Assembly: GCA_045561735.1 (NCBI GenBank)
Contig: JBJKXC010000017.1
Location: 1-64,000, forward strand
From: UBA3537 sp045561735
Lineage (GTDB): Bacteria; Bacteroidota; Bacteroidia; Flavobacteriales; Flavobacteriaceae
Direction of reading: 5' to 3'
Length of the DNA: 64,000 nucleotides
Of the stretch, positions 17,677 through 25,253 are shown one piece after another; position 1 is the stretch's first letter, and every line of letters starts with the position of its first letter. A model generated the notes under the pieces. It ran no database searches, had not been told where the DNA came from, and worked only from the letters and a program-made list of their open reading frames with translations. A program made the position numbers and the translations under genes.

Positions 17677-18729
17677 TTATTTTGTAGACCCCCTTGAAAT
17701 TAAGTCTGTTGAAATTACAACAGTTTTTGAGGGGCTCTTGGCTTTATCCTCGATACGTTCATTTATTCTTTGAATCAGTAATTCAGCAGCCTTAGCACCC
17801 ATAGCTTCTCCATGTTGACTCACTGTTGACAATGCTGGTGTAGCATGTTTTGAAAGCATCCCATCTGTAAATCCAATTACTTGTAAATCGGTTGGTATTT
17901 CAATCCCCATTTCCTTAGCAACCTTCATTGCAACAATAGCATAGAGCTCATTTACAGCAAAAATACCGTCAACGTCAGTATGAAGAAGCAACATTTCCCG
18001 GACTTGTTTTTCTATTACACCAAGATGGTCTTCTTCGTACAATAAATCATCGTCAATTTTTAAAATCAGCTCAGAAGTAGGATTTATACCGTTACTTTTT
18101 AAGGCTTCTAAATAGCCTTTAGTTCGCAATCGTCCTACGCTTATATAATCTTTGGTTGTTATTATTGCTACTTTTTTAGATCCCTTTTTTATTAGTGTAT
18201 CAACGGCTAATCTTGCACCTTTAGTATCATCTACAATAACTTTATCACATGCGATTTCAGCGACAATTCGGTCAAACATTACCAAAGGTATGTCTTCATC
18301 CAGAGTTTCTGTAAAATGTTGATAGTCCTGGCGTTGCATTGTTTCTCGAGACATTGAAACAATAAATCCATCAATACTTCCATTTGCCAACATTTCCATA
18401 TTGATAACTTCGTTTAAAAAAGACTCATTTGATAAACCAACAATAACATTATAGCCTTTTGTGTTGGCGTATTTTTCAACACCCTTTATGACTTTTGTGA
18501 AAAAATGATGAACAATATCGGGAATGATAATCCCTATTGTTTTGGTTTTTCTATTTTTAAGACTCAAAGCAATATTGTTAGGGCGGTATTTCAATAATTT
18601 GGCAAAAGCTTTGACTTTTTTAATGGTATCTTGACTAATTTCAGGACTGTTTTTAAGTGCTTTTGAAACTGTAGAGATTGATACATCTAATTCCCTTGCA
18701 AGTTCTTTTAATGTTACTCTTTTTTTCAT
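17677..18729 (-). CDS. LacI-family transcriptional regulator of the alpha-glucan locus
   Basis: A 350-residue LacI/GalR regulator. The N-terminal helix-turn-helix (residues about 4-50) reads VTLKELARELDVSISTVSKAL, followed by the hinge helix region YRPNNIALSLKNRKTKTIG, then a periplasmic-binding-protein-like effector domain to the end (TDLISRGSTK). It would bind operators near the divergent transporter/susC promoters and respond to a maltodextrin-derived sugar. It sits between the catabolic run and the divergent susC, the usual place for the maltose regulator in Flavobacteriia. Repressor or activator mode cannot be told from the sequence. Confidence 0.9.
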   Translation of the reverse strand: MKKRVTLKELARELDVSISTVSKALKNSPEISQDTIKKVKAFAKLLKYRPNNIALSLKNRKTKTIGIIIPDIVHHFFTKVIKGVEKYANTKGYNVIVGLSNESFLNEVINMEMLANGSIDGFIVSMSRETMQRQDYQHFTETLDEDIPLVMFDRIVAEIACDKVIVDDTKGARLAVDTLIKKGSKKVAIITTKDYISVGRLRTKGYLEALKSNGINPTSELILKIDDDLLYEEDHLGVIEKQVREMLLLHTDVDGIFAVNELYAIVAMKVAKEMGIEIPTDLQVIGFTDGMLSKHATPALSTVSQHGEAMGAKAAELLIQRINERIEDKAKSPSKTVVISTDLISRGSTK

Positions 18730-18999
18730 TTAATTGTAAAGATTGGTTTGGTTATATAACTCCAAACAGATAAAGTCAAGAAAAATAACAGTATTGAATT
18801 ATCAAAAATATAAATTATAAGCGCTTTTTTTGTAATATTTTATTTAAAACAGCTTTTATTTTACAGAATACCAAAAACTTATCAACACGAAAACGTTGTA
18901 GTAATTTTATATAATTGTTAAATAAATACTAAAGATATACATTAGCTTCGAAAAGTAGAACTATAAGTAAAAATTAAAATTAGTTTAAACTGAATTTTT
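18730..18999. promoter_or_regulatory. Divergent lacI/susC control region
   Basis: A 270-base, very AT-rich gap between divergent genes. Near lacI, GTTTGG (18746-18751) and CCAAAC (18762-18767) form an inverted repeat around the perfect palindrome GTTATATAAC (18751-18760), 17 bases from the lacI ATG, so it is a candidate autoregulatory operator. CAAC...GTTG around AACGTT (about 18884-18899) is a weaker dyad. On the susC side TAGCTTCG (18943-18950) is one mismatch from TAnnTTTG with TTG at 18915-18917, although the 25-base spacing is long. No small gene was seen here. Confidence 0.45.
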
Positions 19000-21912
19000 A
19001 TGAAAACAACAATTAAATGCTTATTTGTCATTATGTTCTTGACTCCGATTATTGCTTTTTGCCAGTCAAGTTTAAATGGTACAGTAAGTGAGCAAGAAAG
19101 TGGGCTTCCACTCCCTGGAGTTAACGTTTTAATAAAAGGGACTGCTATTGGAACGACTACTGACTTTGATGGCAATTATCAAATCTCTGCACAAAATGGG
19201 GATGTTATTGTTTTTTCTTATGTTGGCTTTACAACACAAGAGATCTCATTTAACAACCAGTCTCAATTAAATATTGTGATGATTGAGGATGCTTCAGCAT
19301 TAGATGAAGTTGTCTTAATTGGATATGGTAGCGTCCAAAAGGAAGATTTAACTGGTGCTGCAGATCTAATCACAACTGAAGACTTTAATCAAGGCCCTCT
19401 AGTTTCTGCTCAGCAATTGATAACTGGGAAAATTGCGGGTGTTTCTGTTACTTCAGCTAGTGGTGCTCCGGGAGAAGGACAAGTCATTCGAATTAGAGGT
19501 AACGGATCCTTAAGTCTTTCAAGTAATCCTCTTTTTGTAGTTGATGGTATTCCATTAAATGATGGCGGTGTAGGTGGAACGAGAAATCCTCTTAACCTAA
19601 TCAATCCTAATGACATTGAGAGTATGGTTGTTTTGAAGGATGCTTCTGCTACTGCTATTTATGGCTCTAGAGGAGCCAACGGAGTTATCCTGGTTACAAC
19701 CAAGTCTGCAAAATCCGGTGATTTTAAACTCAATTTTAATGCCTCAACTACAAGTCATTCAACCTTGGACAAAGTAGATGTTCTTGATTCGAATCAATTT
19801 ACAGATTTGGTAAATTTTACTGAAAATACGAATGCTATAAGCCGTTTGGGAGATTCAAATACAGATTGGCAAGATGAAATTTACGATACTGCTATGGGTA
19901 AAGATTATTCGCTAAGCTTAGTAGGACAAATTAGAGAAATGCCTGTGCGTTTATCGCTTGGTCTTTCCGAGCATGATGGTATTCTGATTGGAGATAATTT
20001 TGAAAGGAAAACAGCTTCTATCAATCTTAAACCAAGTGCTTTCAATGGAGATTTGAAAATGAGCTTCAACACCTTGTACTCTTTAACTTCAAATTCTTTT
20101 GCCAACAGAGGAGCTATTGGAAACGCCATTTCATATGATCCAACTCAAGCTGTATACGATGAAACATCTCCTTATGGTGGTTTTCATTCATGGATTGACC
20201 CTACTACTGGTAGTCAGTACAATTTAGCTCCTACAAATCCTGTTGCATTATTAAATCTTACGGATGATAAGACCAAGGTTAGTAGGATTGTTTCTAGCGC
20301 TAATTTTGATTATAATTTCCCGTTTATGGACTCCCTAACCGCTAGTATGAAAATAGGTATTGATCAAAGCAATGGCAGTGGAAGTAATATAACCTCCTTA
20401 TTAATGCCAACCTCTGATCCCACATTTAATGGCGCGGAAAGTCGATTTAAAAATGAAGCTACAAATACTCTTTTTGATTTTTATTTGACTTACAAAAAGT
20501 CATTTAATGAGTCGCATAATATAACTGCTGTAGCAGGTTACTCCTACCAATCTTTTGAGTTTGACAACTATAGTTATGACAGCGAGGCTGAAGAAGACGG
20601 AAATGATTTTGAGTTTATTGATACTTCCAAGAACGTATTGCTTTCGTATTTTGGTCGTTTAAATTATGACTACGACGGGAAATATCTTCTAACAGCAACA
20701 TTAAGAGCTGATGCCTCTTCAAAATTAAATCCAGATGACCGTTGGGGTTATTTTCCTTCTTTGGCGGCAGCTTGGAATATACATAATGAAGATTTTATGT
20801 CCAGTGATTTCTTCAATGAATTAAAACTTCGAGTTGGTTACGGAGAAGTCGGTAATGTAAATGGACTTGGAGATTATAGATTTCTAACTCGATACACCGG
20901 TAGCACCTCAACAGCCAATTATCAATTTGGCAACTCATTTTATCAAACCTATCGACCAGAGCCCCTCAATGAAGAGTTACGTTGGGAAATTGGCCGAACC
21001 ACTAATCTTGGTTTAGATTTCGCTTTCTTAAATAACCGTATCTCGGGTTCTATTAACGCATACGTGAGAGAGACCAAAGATCTAATAGCCTTTTCATCTG
21101 TTGATCCCTTCACCAATTTTGGTAATAGAGTGGATAAGAACATAGGGGATATGGAAAATAAGGGATTAGAAATAATGTTAAACACAATACCAGTTTCAAA
21201 TGATTTACTTGAATGGTCTGTTGGATATAACGTTGCATTTAACGATAACACGATTACGTACTTACCATTTGACCAGCCCACAGGAGGTATAAGTGGCGGT
21301 GTTGGAAACAATGTTCAATTACAGACACAGGGTCAGACACCCAATAGTTTCTATGTCCTAGAGCAAGTTTATGACTCCAATGGGGCTCCAATTGAAGGTG
21401 TATATGTTGATAGAAATGGAGATGACATTATCAATGATGATGATAAGTTTTTCTATAAATCACCATTTGCGGACATAACAATGGGTTTCAACACCAATTT
21501 AAATTATAAAAATTGGGATTTTGCTTTAGTTGCTAGAGTCAGCTTGGGCAACTATGCATATGATAATGTGGCATCTAGTACTGCCTATCAAAGACGTGCA
21601 ACAGATAATTCCATATTGACTAATCTTCATTCGGATTATTTGACCACTGGGTTTGAGAATATTACAGAAAATAATTTATTAAGTTCTCATTATGTGAGAG
21701 AGGCATCATTTTTAAAGATTGATAATATCACATTGGGTTATACAATAAGCGGGGGAAATAGCGATGTTAATTGTAGATTATATGGCTCTGTGCAAAATGT
21801 GTTAACCGTAACTGATTACCAAGGTCTTGACCCTGAAATATTTGGAGGAATTGACAACAATTTCTATCCGAGACCTCAGTCGTTTGTTTTTGGAGTAAAT
21901 ATTGACTTTTAA
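19000..21912 (+). CDS. susC: SusC-like TonB-dependent outer-membrane transporter
   Basis: A 970-residue SusC/RagA protein. The signal peptide ends near residue 22 (PIIAFCQ). A carboxypeptidase-regulatory-like domain follows (LNGTVSEQESGLPLPGVNV, TTDFDGNYQI, about 24-98), then the plug (LDEVVLIGYGSVQKEDLTGA, about 100-220, with SATAIYGSRGANGVILVTTK) and a 22-strand barrel to the C-terminus, which ends in Phe (FVFGVNIDF), normal for barrel insertion. It imports maltodextrins energised by TonB-ExbBD. It is the first gene of the divergent plus-strand operon and lies 17 bases before susD. Substrate is inferred from the surrounding alpha-glucan enzymes. Confidence 0.95.
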   Translation: MKTTIKCLFVIMFLTPIIAFCQSSLNGTVSEQESGLPLPGVNVLIKGTAIGTTTDFDGNYQISAQNGDVIVFSYVGFTTQEISFNNQSQLNIVMIEDASALDEVVLIGYGSVQKEDLTGAADLITTEDFNQGPLVSAQQLITGKIAGVSVTSASGAPGEGQVIRIRGNGSLSLSSNPLFVVDGIPLNDGGVGGTRNPLNLINPNDIESMVVLKDASATAIYGSRGANGVILVTTKSAKSGDFKLNFNASTTSHSTLDKVDVLDSNQFTDLVNFTENTNAISRLGDSNTDWQDEIYDTAMGKDYSLSLVGQIREMPVRLSLGLSEHDGILIGDNFERKTASINLKPSAFNGDLKMSFNTLYSLTSNSFANRGAIGNAISYDPTQAVYDETSPYGGFHSWIDPTTGSQYNLAPTNPVALLNLTDDKTKVSRIVSSANFDYNFPFMDSLTASMKIGIDQSNGSGSNITSLLMPTSDPTFNGAESRFKNEATNTLFDFYLTYKKSFNESHNITAVAGYSYQSFEFDNYSYDSEAEEDGNDFEFIDTSKNVLLSYFGRLNYDYDGKYLLTATLRADASSKLNPDDRWGYFPSLAAAWNIHNEDFMSSDFFNELKLRVGYGEVGNVNGLGDYRFLTRYTGSTSTANYQFGNSFYQTYRPEPLNEELRWEIGRTTNLGLDFAFLNNRISGSINAYVRETKDLIAFSSVDPFTNFGNRVDKNIGDMENKGLEIMLNTIPVSNDLLEWSVGYNVAFNDNTITYLPFDQPTGGISGGVGNNVQLQTQGQTPNSFYVLEQVYDSNGAPIEGVYVDRNGDDIINDDDKFFYKSPFADITMGFNTNLNYKNWDFALVARVSLGNYAYDNVASSTAYQRRATDNSILTNLHSDYLTTGFENITENNLLSSHYVREASFLKIDNITLGYTISGGNSDVNCRLYGSVQNVLTVTDYQGLDPEIFGGIDNNFYPRPQSFVFGVNIDF

Positions 21913-21929
21913 TATATAACAATATAAAT

Positions 21930-23822
21930 ATGAAAAAATTAATTTTATTAACGATTATATTTGGTTTTGTATCCTGTCATGATGATCTGGATCAACTACC
22001 AACAGATCCGGACAGTTTTACAGAAGAAAATGTTTTTATTAATGCTGAAGAAGCAAAAGGCGCTTTGGCCAAGCTTTATTCAAGTCTAGCGCTCACAGGC
22101 CAAAATGGACCTGCTGGCCAACCGGATATTGCTGATATTGATGAGGGTTTCTCTCAATTTACAAGAATGTTGTTTAATTTAAATGAACTTACAACGGACC
22201 ATGCTGTAGTGGGATGGGGAGACCCTGGTCTTCCAGATCTACATGGAATGTATTGGTCCTCTAGTAATGATTTTACAGAGGCTATGTATAATAGACTCGC
22301 TCAAGAAGTGTCTTTTTGTAATTCATTTATTTCAAACGCAGCTAACCTCTCTGACGCCGTCGTCCCAACTTTTATTGCAGAAGCTAGATTCTTAAGGGCG
22401 TTTGCCTATTACAATTTAATGGATCTTTATGGTCAAGTTCCACTTACCACTGAAATTTCAACAGATCTCCCTCAGCAGAGTTCAAGATCTGAACTGTTTA
22501 ATTTTGTTGAAACTGAACTATTAGCAATTAGTGATGATTTACTACCTAGTGGATCAAATGAATATGGAAGAGTTGATAAGGTTGCAGCATGGGCGTTATT
22601 ATCAAAATTGTATTTGAATGCTGAGGTATGGACTGGGACAGCCCGTTATGAAGATTGTATTAATTACTCCAACGAAGTTATAAATTCAACTTACAACATC
22701 AACACTAATGATGCCAATGGTAATGGTACAGCTTATGATGAATTATTCCTTGCTGATAATGACACCAATGGGGCTCAAAATGAGTTTATTTTTACTGCTA
22801 ATTTCGATGGATTAAACTCTCAAACCTATGGTGGAACAACTTTCCTCGTGCACGCTGCGATTGGTGGCAGTATGCCCGCCAATGAATTTGGTGTCAATGG
22901 TGGTTGGGGTGGACTCCGAACCACAAAAAGCTTAGTCAATAAATTTCCTTTAGGAATTATTGACATTGCGGCTTTGAATAACGGTTTGGGTGGCACTCTT
23001 TCTGATTGGGGTTTGGTAGGAGATGCAACTGAGAATGGATGGAATGGACCTGATATGGAAATGTATGAAACTAGCAATAACGTTTATGAGCTATATGCCG
23101 ACTTATTAGGTAACCAAATGAAATTTAGATTCAATGAAAATTGGGGTAATAATTATGGTGACAATGGATCTGACGGTTCATTAGATCCTGGAGGCGCTAA
23201 CATTGTGATACCAGGTGACGGAATTTATCATGTTGTATTGGATTTAAATACAAATTCGTACACAATTGAAGAAGAACTTCCCGAATCAGACAAAAGAGGA
23301 ATGTTTTATACAGATGGGCAAAATTTAGAAATTGAAGACATTCCCTCTTTCACCGATGGCTATGCAGTTACCAAATTCAAAAATATTGATTCCAACGGCA
23401 ACCAAGGGGTAGATTCTGCCGGAGATTTTGTGGATACCGATCTTGCACTAATTCGTCTTCCTGAGATTTATTTAAACTATGCTGAAGCTGCATTAAGGGG
23501 AGGCGCAGGGGATTTAAATTTTGCCACTGCTAAAATTAATGAGCTAATTGAAAGAGGTTACGGAAATTCAGATCACAACATCACATCATCAGATTTAACA
23601 CTAGATTTTATATTGAATGAACGTTCAAGAGAGCTTTATTGGGAAGGTCAAAGAAGAACAGATCTTGTAAGGTACGGATATTTCACAACGGGAAATTATC
23701 TATGGCCTTTCAAAGCCAATCAACCTGAAGGAACCTCGACAGATGCATTTAGAAATGTATTTCCAATTCCTTCATCATCAATATCCGCGAATCCAAACCT
23801 CAATCAAAATGATGGTTATTAA
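21930..23822 (+). CDS. susD: SusD-like surface glycan-binding lipoprotein with inserted SusE-type module
   Basis: A 630-residue SusD/RagB protein. The lipoprotein signal ends at Cys16 (FGFVSCHDDL). TPR-like helices typical of SusD appear at about 30-240 (FIAEARFLRAFAYYNLMDLYGQVPL) and the C-terminal SusD part at about 455-630 (LALIRLPEIYLNYAEAALRGG, ILNERSRELYWEGQRRTDLV). Between them, residues about 358-450 form a separate module beginning WGLVGDATENGWNGPD and ending YTIEEEL, which is not part of ordinary SusD and is nearly the same as the repeats of the next gene. This explains the extra length over typical SusD proteins of about 520-550 residues. It pairs with SusC to bind maltodextrin; the inserted module may give an additional binding site. 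Confidence 0.93.
   Translation: MKKLILLTIIFGFVSCHDDLDQLPTDPDSFTEENVFINAEEAKGALAKLYSSLALTGQNGPAGQPDIADIDEGFSQFTRMLFNLNELTTDHAVVGWGDPGLPDLHGMYWSSSNDFTEAMYNRLAQEVSFCNSFISNAANLSDAVVPTFIAEARFLRAFAYYNLMDLYGQVPLTTEISTDLPQQSSRSELFNFVETELLAISDDLLPSGSNEYGRVDKVAAWALLSKLYLNAEVWTGTARYEDCINYSNEVINSTYNINTNDANGNGTAYDELFLADNDTNGAQNEFIFTANFDGLNSQTYGGTTFLVHAAIGGSMPANEFGVNGGWGGLRTTKSLVNKFPLGIIDIAALNNGLGGTLSDWGLVGDATENGWNGPDMEMYETSNNVYELYADLLGNQMKFRFNENWGNNYGDNGSDGSLDPGGANIVIPGDGIYHVVLDLNTNSYTIEEELPESDKRGMFYTDGQNLEIEDIPSFTDGYAVTKFKNIDSNGNQGVDSAGDFVDTDLALIRLPEIYLNYAEAALRGGAGDLNFATAKINELIERGYGNSDHNITSSDLTLDFILNERSRELYWEGQRRTDLVRYGYFTTGNYLWPFKANQPEGTSTDAFRNVFPIPSSSISANPNLNQNDGY
23001..23280 (+). repeat. SusE/SusF-type module embedded in susD
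   Basis: Codons for SusD residues about 358-450. Shared landmarks with the three susE modules are WGLVG, NGWNGPDM, KFRFN, NYGDNG.DG.L, GG.NI and YTIE. Aligning bases from 23007 with those from 24589 by eye shows a clear majority of identical bases, so similarity persists at DNA level. Confidence 0.8.
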
Positions 23823-23832
23823 AAAAAAGACT

Positions 23833-25167
23833 ATGAAAATATATATATATAAATCCATTTTTGTTCTTACATTTTTTGCAACCCTGTTTACAGCATGCGA
23901 AGATATAGACATAGTTCAGCTTGATCCTAATGCAAATACAATTGTTAGCTTATCTACAGATAATATTGTATTGGCAGAAGATAATGCCGATAGCAATGCC
24001 GTAACAGTTTCATGGACGCTCTCTGATTTTGGGTTCGATGCTGCACCAAGCTACACCATAATGATTGATGTGACTGGTGGAGATTTTTCAGAAGCTCAAT
24101 TGATTTCAGCAGGATCAAATTATTCCTATGATTTTACAGTTGCAGAATTAAATAATAAGTTACTTTCTCTTGGGCTCACTCCAAACGAAGAAGCTATAGT
24201 AGATTTTAAAGTAAAAACAACTCTAAGTTCTAATCAAGAGATGATATCTGAATCTGTTTCAATGGCTGTAACCCCATTTTCTTCAATTTTAGATTTGTCG
24301 ACCAATCTTGGCGTAGTTGGAAGTGCTACTCCTGGAGGTTGGGGTAACGCAGATATTCCAGACCTACCATTTTACACCACAGCTACGGCAGATATTTATG
24401 TTGCGTATGTGGCGCTTGGTAATGGTGAAATCAAATTTAGAAAAGATAATCTCTGGACTGAAAATTATGGTGATTCTGGAGCAGATGGAACACTTGAAGC
24501 CAATGGTGATAATATTGCTGTTTCCGAAGGTAGCTATAAGATTACAGTCAATATGGCTAATTTGACATACACTATCGAGCCATTCACTTGGGGTCTGGTT
24601 GGAAGTGCAACAACTAATGGATGGAATGGACCGGATATGATGTTAAAATATAATCCGTTTGCAGACGATTGGCGAACTGTTGTTACACTAATTGAAGGTG
24701 AGGCCAAATTTAGATTTAATAATGATTGGGGTTTAAACTATGGAGACAACGGTGCAGATGGTACCTTAGAAACTGGTGGGGACAATATTGCGGTTTCAGC
24801 GGGTCATTACTTAGTCGTCTTTAACCCTACAACTTTGACATATTCAATTGAAGATATGGATGTTTGGGGTCTGGTTGGAAGTGCTACAGCCAATAGCTGG
24901 GATGGCCCCAACCAAAAATTCGTTCCAGATTTTGGTATTAATGAAAATCATTATTATATTCATGGAGCAGTTCTAAGTAATGGCGAAATAAAGGTCAGAC
25001 AAAATGATGCATGGGCGGTTAATTATGGCTCTACATCGTTTAATGCTGCATCTTCAACCAACGATTTAGATCTTAATGGAAGTAATATTCCGGTATCAGC
25101 TGGAACTTATAATGTTATTATAAACTTCTCTAGCAGTACACCTACAATAACCCTTTACCAATGGTGA
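23833..25167 (+). CDS. SusE-like outer-membrane lipoprotein with three tandem glycan-binding modules
   Basis: A 444-residue protein starting at the ATG at 23833, chosen because it gives a clean lipoprotein signal (VLTFFATLFTACED, Cys22); the frame is open upstream, and ATG 23812 overlaps the end of susD. An N-terminal SusE domain (about 30-150) precedes three tandem modules at about 158-250, 252-341 and 344-444, each with (W)G(L/V)VGSAT...GW, K(F/V)R..., NYG and a final beta strand. SusE and SusF hold starch at the cell surface in the Bacteroides Sus system. The third module is more diverged, with an insertion before DLDLNGSNI. It is followed by a strong terminator, so susC-susD-susE appear to form a transcription unit. 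Confidence 0.88.
   Translation: MKIYIYKSIFVLTFFATLFTACEDIDIVQLDPNANTIVSLSTDNIVLAEDNADSNAVTVSWTLSDFGFDAAPSYTIMIDVTGGDFSEAQLISAGSNYSYDFTVAELNNKLLSLGLTPNEEAIVDFKVKTTLSSNQEMISESVSMAVTPFSSILDLSTNLGVVGSATPGGWGNADIPDLPFYTTATADIYVAYVALGNGEIKFRKDNLWTENYGDSGADGTLEANGDNIAVSEGSYKITVNMANLTYTIEPFTWGLVGSATTNGWNGPDMMLKYNPFADDWRTVVTLIEGEAKFRFNNDWGLNYGDNGADGTLETGGDNIAVSAGHYLVVFNPTTLTYSIEDMDVWGLVGSATANSWDGPNQKFVPDFGINENHYYIHGAVLSNGEIKVRQNDAWAVNYGSTSFNAASSTNDLDLNGSNIPVSAGTYNVIINFSSSTPTITLYQW
24304..25164 (+). repeat. Three tandem SusE-type module repeats
   Basis: Modules at 24304-24582, 24586-24855 and 24862-25164. Modules 2 and 3 share a near-identical stretch at their starts (beginning TGGGGTCTGGTTGGAAGTGC at 24589 and 24871). 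Confidence 0.8.
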
Positions 25168-25200
25168 AAAATAAAATTCAATAATTTTATATCTTTACAA

Positions 25201-25235
25201 GTGCAAGGTTTCATCCAAAACCTTGCACTTTTTTT
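25201..25235 (+). terminator. Rho-independent terminator after susE
   Basis: An 11-base perfect stem (25201-25211 with 25218-25228, GTGCAAGGTTT/AAACCTTGCAC), 6-base loop, then seven T. It lies 33 bases after the susE-like stop and 18 bases before the secreted GH13 start, so that gene depends on read-through or its own promoter. Confidence 0.9.
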
Positions 25236-25253
25236 AATTGAAATTTTAATTTA

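Noticed and set aside
23743..23832. Upstream start of the SusE-like gene inside susD
   Set aside because: The ATG at 23833 gives a clean lipoprotein signal, while the upstream extension lies in susD coding sequence.
24304..25164. CRISPR-like or satellite repeats
   Set aside because: The repeats are about 280 bases long, in frame and encode protein modules.
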